Source of the DNA: Cryptomeria japonica
Taxonomy: Eukaryota > Streptophyta > Pinopsida > Cupressales > Cupressaceae
NCBI RefSeq assembly: GCF_030272615.1
Contig: NC_081406.1
Location: forward strand, 231,376,396 to 231,440,395
Direction: 5' to 3'
DNA: 64,000 nt
Positions 55,605 through 64,000 of the stretch are shown piece after piece (the first letter of the stretch is position 1; the number at the start of each line of letters is the position of its first letter). The notes beneath the pieces are model-generated. The model saw only the letters and a program-made list of their open reading frames with translations. It did not search any database and was not told the origin of the DNA. Made by a program: the position numbers and the translations under genes.

Positions 55605-56930
55605 ATAAGAATGAATGGATAATTGATGGTATACAACTAGGATATTTGGAATTTGTCCAATCAACTTTGATGGTATACATAATACTGACAATGTTTTCTA
55701 TGTTAAAGGCTTGAATCATAAGCTTTTGAGTGTTGGATAGATGTGTGGAAATGGATATAATCTTGTTTTTTAAGATGATGGATGTGAGATCAAAAAGAGG
55801 TCTAAAACCCTAATTGTAGCTAGAAAGAGGACAAACAAAAATGTATATCAGTTGAAGACCACTCCTAGATACTGCTTGATGGCACAAATTACTAGAAGTT
55901 TTCTATGGTATTGAAGGATGTATCACATTAACTTTGATAGTCTGGTGAGGATCAATTCAATTTAAGTTGTGAGAGATTTTCCTAAGACCACTAAGCCTGC
56001 TAATGCTATTTGCAAAGAATGTCAAGTTAGAATTTACAAACAAGGAGAACTTTCAATGTTAAAGAACAATTTTCTACTAGACTGTTGAAGTTGGTGCACA
56101 TTAATCTTTGTGGACCAACCAAAACTAGAAGTCAATAAGGTGAGAGGTATTTCATGGTCTTAATTGATGATAACTCTAGAATGACTTGGGTTACTTTGTT
56201 AAGATAAAAGTTTGAAGCTCTAGAAAAGTTGAAGAAATTCAAGGTCATGGTTAAAAAGGAGATAGAATAATTAAATGCTTAAGATCTGATAGAGGTGGAG
56301 ATTTTACTTATGATGAATTCAATAAATTTTGTGAAAATCATAGGATAAGAAGACACTTGTCTGCTCTTAGGACACCACAACATAATTGTGTAGTTGAAGG
56401 AGTGAAAAAAACAATAAAGAGGTAGGTAGAACAATGATAAATGAGTCAAGTTTACTAAAAAATCTACTGGAAGGAAGCAATACAAATCATAGTATACACT
56501 CTTAATAAAGTACATATTAGAAGGATTCATGGGAAGACATTTTATGAAATTTGGTATGGAAGGAATTTGTTTGTGAAATATTCCAAAGTATATGGAAGGA
56601 AATGCTATATCAGAAGAGAGAAAATTGAGGAAATTTTGACACGAGCTAATGAAGATATTTTTCTTGGCTACTCTACTAAAAAATATCTTATAGATACTAT
56701 AACAAAATATTCAGAAGAATTATTGAAAGCAGAAATGTGAAAGTTGATGAAGACACTTCAAATAGTTTAGTTACAAAAATAGGATATGGATCTGATGAGT
56801 CTATTAGAAAACAAAAAAAAGAAAAGGCTAAAGAAATAGAGGTACGAGATTATAAGGAAGATTCTATGGAAATTGCTCCTAAGACTTTGAGATATGTGCA
56901 GAAGAATCACTCAGAGAAATAGATTATTGG
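55605..56930 (+). pseudogene. Element H protease/integrase remnant
   Basis: Resumes copia coding with a NEWIID-like protease start and NVFYVKGLNHKLLSV (about 55690-55735), the usual pre-integrase border. Integrase words follow in changing frames: ERYFMVLIDDNSRMTWVT (about 56145), RSDRGGDFTYDEFN in frame near 56287 and FLGYSTK near 56665. Many stops and frameshifts. Confidence 0.75.
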
Positions 56931-57535
56931 AGAAAATAATAGAGGTGTTATCACTAGAAGTAAAGTTGATGAAGAACAAGTAAATTTATGCTTAATTTCA
57001 TAAACAAAACCAAAAAATAGTGAAGGATATTTGCAGTGATCAGCATTGGATGAAATTTATGCAAGAAGAATCAAAACAGATTGAGAGAAATCGGACTTGG
57101 GAACTTATCCCAAGACCGGTTGACAAGAATGTGATAGGAACTAAATGGGTATTTCAGAACAAACTGGATGAGGATGGTCACATAGTGAGAAATGAAGAAA
57201 GACTCATATGTAAAGGATATTCACAGGTAGAAGGAATAGATTTTGAGGAGACATATGCCCCTGTAGAAAGAATGGAAGCTATCAGAATGTTTTTAGCTTT
57301 TGCAGCACACAAAGATTTCAAGGTTTATCAGATGGATGTGAAGTTTGCATTTCTGAATGGAGAATTGATAGAGGAAGTATACATTGAGCAATCAGAAGGA
57401 TTCAATCTATCAAATACTCTAGATATGGTCTGTAAACTAAAGAAGGAATTGTATGGACTAAAGAAAGTTCCAAGAGCTTGGTATGCAAGGCTTGATAGGT
57501 ATTTGCTGATATGTATGACAAAGAGAGTGGATTGA
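56931..57535 (+). pseudogene. Element H copia reverse transcriptase fragment
   Basis: Open from 57020 for 171 codons: [90 protein letters not shown]. This is the N-terminal half of a copia RT (RVT_2). It ends at 57535, before the YVDD box. The rest of RT and RNase H is missing. Confidence 0.9.
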
Positions 57536-58189
57536 TTTTTTATTTTTCAAGACTTTGGTATGACAGTTGTTGTTGTTGACATGTTGCCATAAATGAAAAA
57601 GGCGTATATTATTGTAAGGTTGATAAGAATGAGCTATTTATGTTTTATCATTGATGTGAACATGCTTTGGTTATCATTAGTGACTAATTGGTAAATTGAT
57701 GTTGAGTTCTCTATGCAGTTGTGCTGAATGTTTTGCTCTATATATCTTCTATGTTGCATATATACAATTGCAATTTTGACATTTTGTTAAGCTATGTTTG
57801 AAGATGTTATTTTATGGATTTGGTACTCCATATTGTTATGACATGAAATTTGTTTTTACCTGTATGATTGACAGTGCTTGACAATGTTTCTGTCTGAAAT
57901 GCATGCTCCATTTTTCTCCGCGTAATGGTTTCTAGCATTGGATTTTATTAAGTTATGTTATTAATGTCCTTAACTTTATTCTATTTAGTTGGTATGTGTT
58001 CTTGGGATTCACAAACATGGTTTTTAATTTTGATGGCGATTTTCTCTTGGTTTGGCCGACCTAAGGTGTTTACACTCCATACTATTGCTCCGATGATTAT
58101 GGACTATTGTATAACATATTTTTGTACACATAAATCTGGCTTGAATAATTATTTGGATTCAAAGGTTATTTAAATGTTCCTATATTATA
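57536..58189. other. Unassigned AT-rich stretch
   Basis: No copia coding, LTR ends or repeats that I can identify. Probably a remnant of another insertion or rearranged copia DNA replacing the RT C-terminus. Confidence 0.4.
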
Positions 58190-59340
58190 TGGTTGAATTC
58201 CCCAATTTAATTATATAATTCATTTTTCCAAAATTCTTCTAAAAATCGTATTTATTCCATCCCACTTGCATTTTCCTACAAATCCACATCCTCACCCCCT
58301 TTTCCACCTCATCAGACACATCTGCATGTTACAAGTGGAAAATATATATTTTGCAAATTTAATTGGTCAAATATCCTCACATCACATGGGTACTTGCACC
58401 TTACCTTCTGGGTACTTGGACCTTGCTTTCTCCATGCATCATAGGTACTTGAATCTTACATTTGGGTACTTGAACCTTGCTTTATCCATGCTTATTTACT
58501 CAAGGTTACTTCTTGAGCCCATATTTAGCAATAAATATGATAAATCCATCTCAACCTCCATCTACTTAGTCTTACCTCATAAATGATCTTTACATCCTCA
58601 CCATCCAATTTTGCTAGATTAAATTTCAACCATTGATTCCATGCCACCTCACTCTTGGCCTTGCAAAGTCTATAAATAGAGCCATTTCCAACATATCTCT
58701 TATCTCTTGTTTTCACATCACATTAATGCTCATTTTTATCTAGCTTATGCATCCATTTAGCTTGGTTTAGCTTATTTAGAATGCTTTTTAGCTTAAGATC
58801 TTGTTTATATTATGTTCATATCTTCATCTTAGCTTGTATATCTTGCATTTAGCTCTCATTTTAGCTTAATTTCACATCATTTTAGAAATATCATTCTCTA
58901 AGTTGTCATTTAGTTGAATCTTGTGCATAATCTGAGAGCACTAACATTGCAGATTCAATAAGTCCTTGGAGATAGAGGACAATGGGATGATCTTGAGATA
59001 TTTTTGTATATTTATGTTTAATATGCTTTGTATTTGAATCTCTCATACTAATGTCTCATTGGTACACTTAGGCTAACCCCTATTTCTTGTGTATAGTATT
59101 TGATAATTATTCTGGTACTGATTGAGATGTTTTGTGATCCACTTTACATTATTTTCCACTATTGAAATATTAGGCACTGACCTAATTTGAATTGTGTTTG
59201 GTTAGTTACTTGGCCAAACTTAGGAGATTTTGCATATGTTAGGATGATATAAATATAGGTTAATTGGTTGGGGATGAGATGAGAGAGAATGTGTGAATAA
59301 AGGTGAAAGAAATTGAATTATGAAGAAGGTGTGTAAAAGA
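58190..59340 (+). repeat. LTR G (B/F-related), probably solo
   Basis: Shares with LTR F, in order, CACTTGCATTTTCCTAC (about 58264), a TATAAATAGAGCC promoter (58671), GAGATAGAGGACAATGGGA (about 58969) and GTCTCATTG (about 59062). It also carries four spaced GGTACTTGxACCTT repeats (58388-58480). No interior is attached, and ends are approximate. Confidence 0.5.
58671..58679 (+). promoter_or_regulatory. TATA box in LTR G
   Basis: TATAAATAG followed by AGCC, in the same context as the B LTR TATA box. Confidence 0.55.
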
Positions 59341-59397
59341 GGATCTATCCTCCTAACAGTGTGATAGTTGATGTTGAGTTGGTGAAAAGTTTTGGGT

Positions 59398-59842
59398 TGT
59401 ATGAGCCTTCATGAGTTAGCTACTGGAAGTAGTGAGCCAAAGGTATCTATAGATCTTGTGGTTGTAGTAGTGCATTTGTAGTGGATTATTTCTCTTTAAT
59501 TCTACTTCTTTCTAGTAGTGAGCCTATCTTTCTTTCTTTTGGGTAGTGAGCCCCTAGAAGTGAGCCTTTCTTTGTAAAAATCACCTTAATAGGTGTCACC
59601 CTAATAGGTGTTCATATATTGAGAATAGATTCTCCATGTTTTTTCCCCTAATAAAGTTTTCCATGTAAAACTTGGTGTCTCATTGTGTATGGTGTGTTCT
59701 GATGTTTCATACTCTTATCTTTCTATGGATTATGTATTCAGGTTAAGTTGTTGATAAATTGATTTAAGAAATAAATTTTTAGATTATATACAATTGATTC
59801 ACCCCCCCCTCTTAGTTGTCTTTTGCCTTATTATATTCAACA
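59398..59842 (+). repeat. Element H 3' LTR
   Basis: 445 bp, TGTATGAGCC...ATATTCAACA, preceded by a purine-rich GGTGAAAAGTTTTGGG. Aligns to both parts of the split 5' LTR. Confidence 0.9.
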
Positions 59843-61058
59843 ATGCATGTAAATAAAATCCATAGCTTCTCTTTTGAGCCCTTTATGTCCACAGGTTTTT
59901 TGTCCTTCGTGTTCCCAAGGTTGATTCGAGTTATTCTCTACGAAAGCCACATGTCAGCTGGGCACAATTTTGAAATTTTTTATTTCACCTTTTGATCCTT
60001 CACAGCTCTGCTCGACTACCATGTGTTCTTTCCTCACAAGACTCTCTCGAGCGATTATATGATGTAAGTCCCATATGTAGGGGGTTGCCACATGTTGGCT
60101 TCACATGAGTTTAAGAGAAAAAAAAGGTGTTGAGAAGCCTTGCTCACGTGTCATGTGTCCCAATATATAAAAAAAATAAGCTACCACACATTAGCAAGGT
60201 GGAGTGCCTATGATTTTCATAGCCAAGGTTTTTGCAATGGTGTGATCAAGTGCTAGGTGTTCTCCTAGGGAAGCATGGGGGCAGGTGCAGAGAATCAATC
60301 TGTTGAAGCAATTGTAGCAAAAACAATTACTCTCGATGATGGAGAAGCATGTTCATAAGGCAAAAAGGTTGAAATGTCCTAAGATGGCAATGGCCACATG
60401 ACGAATTTTCATGATCTCTTATGTTTCCTTAGGTATCCCAATTTGTGAAGGACAAATTTTTAAGGCGAAAGGGTCATCAATTGTGTGGGGTTCACTCTTA
60501 GAGGAATGATTTTTAGCAGTTTACTCTCAACCTTAGCACTTTTTAAATTTTTTTTTCATGCAAGTTAGACATTCAAACTTTTGGCCTTTGTGTTTGTTTT
60601 ATTTCATTTGATAGAAACATTGTGTTCTGTGTCAAATTAGTGTAAATGTTAAGACTCTGTAATCTAAATTTTAAATTTTATGGTTTAATATAGTTCCCGC
60701 AAGTTGAATCATATCTAAGACTCTTTCAATTTTTGTGGTAATTGTGTACTAAAACTACATTATACTAAATAAGTGAATTATGAATGATAGATCATTTTTT
60801 TGCAATAAATATATGATTAATGAGCCTTTGGTTATGCTTCTAAAGTATGGAATTTTGTGCTCTTTGAGTCCTAAAAACTGAAGTTATGTCGCATCGCCAT
60901 AATTTACTTTAATTGTTAAGTATTATCTTCCCCTTTTTCTCTAGCAGGAAGAGTCAGTTTCTGAATCTCGGAGGTTGTCCAATGAAGGAAAATTGGTTCC
61001 ACATTCATTGAACTTCCGATAAGGCTATTTTCCCAAAGTATAATTTTAGGACTCAACA
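59843..61058 (+). repeat. Presumed 5' LTR of element D (left end unresolved)
   Basis: Non-coding 1.2 kb with a TATA-like TATATAA at 60164, ending GGACTCAACA at 61058 directly before a PBS-like site. The start cannot be fixed because the copia LTR of H ends immediately to the left and no partner LTR is in view. Confidence 0.45.
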
Positions 61059-61068
61059 ATTATATTTT

Positions 61069-61087
61069 TGGCATGGCTAGTGGGACC
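61069..61087 (+). other. Primer-site-like sequence of element D
   Basis: TGGCATGGCTAGTGGGACC follows the LTR end by ten bases. TGGC plus a G-rich 3' half is typical of gypsy sites, but it has decayed too far to name the tRNA. Confidence 0.4.
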
Positions 61088-61109
61088 ACAAAATGACTTA
61101 AGTCATAAG

Positions 61110-62960
61110 CGGGTGTATGAGCCATAGGCCTATTACTAGATTAAAAACAATCGTGAACCATATCTTGCTAGTGTCTCTGCCTCTAATGGTAGTGCAAACA
61201 AGAGCCCCATAAAGAAGTGCACAAACCCACTTGAGCACAAGTCCAAGTGCAGATGGTGGCTCCATGAAATTTTCTAACATGGAATAGTGGAATTCCTCTT
61301 ATTCTACCTAATCCTCTAATAGTTTGGGATCCTATTCTCATGTTTGCTTTGAAAGCCCTACCAAAAATCACTGGAGAAGATTCAAAGATGCTTGTAGAGC
61401 ATCTGCAAGATGTTGTGGATGAATGCATAGTTTATAATGTATCTAAGAAAAATGTGGCATTGAGGCTACTTGTAGCTTCATTCAAAGCAAATGCATAAGA
61501 CTGGTACCAATATTTACAACCTAATTCCATTGGAGGTTTAGACTAGCTTGGAGATCATTTTTTTGAGCGCTTCACAGAGAAAGGAGAACAATCATCCTTG
61601 CTACAATTATTAATAACCATTAATATAGCCCCTCAAGAATCTATAACATAAAACCTAGAAAATAATTCTGAACACTTCTTGCCCTCCTTCTGACATGACA
61701 TTTTCTTTCTACCTTAAGGCTTTTAACTCAGATATATCTCTCATAATTCAGTCACTTGGAGGGAACACATTACTGTATGCTTATAGCCTTGCAGTTAGAG
61801 CTGAAAATAGTTTGATTGATGTTAGAAAACTTCCGCCTGAGCCTCCTATGCCCTTATTTTCAAAATTATTAGCCCTTGTACAAGAGGAATCTTCTCTGAG
61901 TACATCTGCACCTCCCCAGTCTATGTACATGTACCCTAGTGCACAAAAAAGCAATTACTCTCTCTCAACTTCTCTGGCAGTTGAGGTGAATGACATGAAG
62001 AACTTGTTGTAGACTTTCTCAAATGAGACAATTAACATTAAGAGACAACAAGAAATGTCTACAAGGCCTCCTTTTTAGGGTTATCAAGGTGGGAGGCCAA
62101 CTTATCAACAAAATCAATTCCAAGGAGGTGCAAAGATAAATTCTAAAACCTAGCCAATGAACCAGATTGTTCCTATTCCCACTCCATTGCAAACCATTCC
62201 TTCAAATCAAAATAGGGAACTAATTGTTGGGCAAAATGATCTTGTCGATGACACCAACACATTGTGTTTCCCTTGCAATGAGGAACATATGCCTTGGAAA
62301 TATTTGCAAGGTAATTTACAACATAAGGTAGCTAAATAGTATAGCCCACGCATGATGCCAAATTTTAGAGTTTTTGCTTATTCATCTCTAAGAATAGAAA
62401 TCATTGCCCTCACTGCTCAAATGCAAGGTATATCATTGGAACAAGAAGTTGAAATCACTCCTGACCACACACTTTGTTCATGGATGGAAGGAGATGAAGC
62501 AGTATTTGCAAATGAATCCTCTACATCATAGGATCCTCAAGTTCAATCCGACTATAAAACTCCCTAAAAGAAGAAGCTCACAGGGGAACCACTGATACAA
62601 AAACCTAAGGTCAACTTTGACAAAACTTTGGGTCAATTTGCAGTCATGCATCCTGTTTAAAATCATAAAGAACAGTCCCATATAAGTTTAAAAAACCAAA
62701 GTTATCATTCCCCACATCTTTTAATGTTGTTTGAACAATTTAAAAGGCCTCAAACTAATGTAACCTTATGGGATATTTTGGCCATTCCAAAAAATAAATC
62801 CCTATTGTGTGGAGATTTGGAGGAACATGAGAAATCAGTACAAATAGAGCCAGCCGCAAAATCCACCCCAACAAAAGACAAAGGGACCGTCATAAGGGAT
62901 CAACCACACCAAGATGCAAACTCACAAATGATGTGGATGGTGCTACAAAATAAAAGGTAG
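61110..62960 (+). pseudogene. gag: Element D gag
   Basis: Capsid words in two frames: WDPILMFALKALPKITGED and MLVEHLQDVVDECIVYNVS (about 61325-61440), KNVALRLLVASF, then from 61695 a frame with YLKAFNSDISLIIQSL. A knuckle-like CFPCNEEHMPWKY at about 62268 has lost its last Cys. A linker runs to 62960. Stops at 62010, 62076, 62337 and others. This gag belongs with the C type and shares no clear identity with gag B. Confidence 0.7.
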
Positions 62961-63004
62961 ATAAACTAAAACCCACCCCTTTCTTTTTAACTCTAATTAT
63001 AGGG

Positions 63005-63320
63005 GATTCGATGCTTCATAACTCTATGATTGATTCTGGTGCAAGTACTATAGTCATGCCTAAGCAAATAGTCGAATCTTTAAAGCTTAAATATGAACCT
63101 TTAGATAGGGGAGTCATGTAGTTGGATGGGAATAAGGTCCAAGCCATAGGAGTGATTTGAGACCTTTCATTAACCTTGTATTCTTTTCCCAACATCACCA
63201 TCCCACTAGAGGTGGTCGTAATTTATGTTCTCCCTATCTTTGGTCTTTGCTTGTCGTGGGACTTTACTGAAAAAATAAGTGGTTATCTGTCTCTTGATTG
63301 GTCACATCTAATACTTAGGA
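63005..63320 (+). pseudogene. Element D protease
   Basis: SMIDSGASTIVMPKQIVESL near 63026 is a classical aspartic protease active site (DSGA). It continues with LDGNKVQAIGV and the region around PLEVVVIYVLPIFGLCLSWDF in place of the ILLG turn. Stops at 63119 and 63158. Confidence 0.75.
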
Positions 63321-63619
63321 CTAAGCATTGGTAAAAATGAAGATATTATCTGAGCCTTTATACCTAGAGCACATAGTGAATGATGCTATGATGAACTTTG
63401 AAGCTGATAAGGATGAAATATATTGTGTTGAGTTGAATGAAGACGAAGAGGTGAATAGGGACCAGAGTGCTGAGGAAGACATTCTCATTAATGATCTCAT
63501 TGACACTGACCCATTTGGTAATTATCATACTTCTGACATAGAAACCAATTTAATTATTGATGAAGATCAAGTGGTTCCCAAGGTTATGAAGGAGTAGCAA
63601 GATGTTCAAAATAGTGGTA

Positions 63620-64000
63620 GTGACCGCACGTCAAAGTTGTGGACCATACATTTTGATGGTGAAAGGTGTAGATCTAGTTCTGAAGTGGGTATATGTTTGA
63701 CATCTCCATCTGGGGAACAAAATTTGAGGGCTTTCTATTTTCAATTCTGTTATTTAAATAATAAAGCTAAGTATGAAGGCTTATTGTGAGGATTGAGCCT
63801 CACAGAGCGAATGGGTATCAAACAACTAATGGTTCTTGGAGATTATGAGCTGGTAGTCAAGTAAGTTCATGGAATATCCATGGCTAAGCATGTTCACATG
63901 TGTTCTTATAGAAACAGTCTGCGATCTAATTGAAGGCTTTGAAGCTTTCAACATACAAGGAATACCCAGGGATCAAAATACAACTGCGGATCATCTGGCA
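63620..64000 (+). pseudogene. Element D archaeal-type RNase H (runs off the window)
   Basis: After an acidic linker (63380-63590, DEIYCVELNEDEEVN) comes LWTIHFDGERCRSSSEVGI, YLNNKAKYEGLL (catalytic Glu) and LMVLGDYELVVK (Asp). The order protease, aRNH, with no RT yet, matches element C. Stops at about 63787 and 63862. Confidence 0.8.

Larger units (their letters stand above)
31724..59842 (+). mobile_element. Element H: Ty1/copia retrotransposon, heavily interrupted
   Basis: LTR remnants at 31724-33381 and 59398-59842 start TGTATGAGC and end ATTCAACA. A tRNA-iMet-like PBS follows the first, copia gag, integrase and RT remnants lie between, and a purine tract precedes the second. Insertions: an inverted solo LTR in the 5' LTR, the B/B' tandem (about 33640-55604) between gag and protease/integrase, and LTR G near the 3' end. 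The 5-bp flanks (GTGGT and ATGCA) do not match, so the outer ends may have been exchanged or mutated. Confidence 0.8.
59843..64000 (+). mobile_element. Element D: 5' part of a C-like Tat element
   Basis: LTR end at 61058, PBS-like site, gag, protease and aRNH in the order seen in element C, continuing past the window edge. All coding parts contain stops. Confidence 0.75.

Noticed and set aside
57955-58173. 72-codon plus-strand ORF
   Set aside because: No domain, no homologous position in copia, AT-rich context; likely random.
31719-59847. Target site duplication for copia element H
   Set aside because: GTGGT and ATGCA do not match, and shifting by a few bases does not help.

Overview
The window is a repeat graveyard from a plant nuclear genome. 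It holds no intact host gene, rRNA or tRNA gene that I can see. It is built from nested LTR retrotransposons of the Ty3/gypsy Tat type and the Ty1/copia type, plus one tiny non-autonomous TRIM. Long AT-rich spacers, 1.1 to 1.5 kb LTRs, repeated nesting and decayed open frames suggest a very large seed-plant genome. A gymnosperm is my best guess, but nothing in the sequence proves it.

Layout, left to right. (1) 1-7399: 3' half of Tat element A, with RNase H, archaeal-type RNase H (aRNH) and integrase on +, an antisense plant-mobile-domain (PMD) gene on -, then an LTR. (2) 7400-27347: Tat-type element C on +, in the order gag, protease, aRNH, RT, RNase H, integrase, a field of palindromes, a large unknown ORF, and an LTR. 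It is interrupted by a complete 7.8 kb non-autonomous element N (7725-15523, target duplication GATGG) and by a complete TRIM (21093-21436, target duplication TACAT). (3) 27421-31723: fragments of two more gypsy elements, F and E. (4) 31724-59842: copia element H. Its 5' LTR contains an inverted solo LTR, and its body contains a tandem of Tat element B (37675-55604, minus strand) and a truncated sister B' sharing one LTR. A further LTR (G) lies before H's 3' LTR. (5) 59843-64000: 5' part of element D on +, same domain order as C, cut by the window edge.

The most interesting system is the antisense PMD gene of the Tat elements. In A and B it is oriented against pol, between integrase and the 3' LTR. 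A short first exon is followed by a phase-0 intron and a long PMD exon. The first intron carries an array of a short motif. In B the motif is TAGCGC, spaced 18, 21, 21 bp in an exact 60-bp register, with divergent spacers. In A it is GGACCATGGCGCCC at a 19-bp period. Old fragment F keeps both the 25-codon first exon and the 18/21/21 register. Inverted arrays of the B motif, at exact 21-bp steps, fill B's 5' leader. Element C has about a dozen long palindromes before its own accessory ORF. The pattern of an accessory gene plus a family-specific array resembles in outline the VANC anti-silencing proteins and target motifs of plant VANDAL transposons. The functional link here is inference.

Every autonomous copy is broken by stops or frameshifts. 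Many stops look like C-to-T (or G-to-A) transitions, as expected for methylated, silenced DNA.
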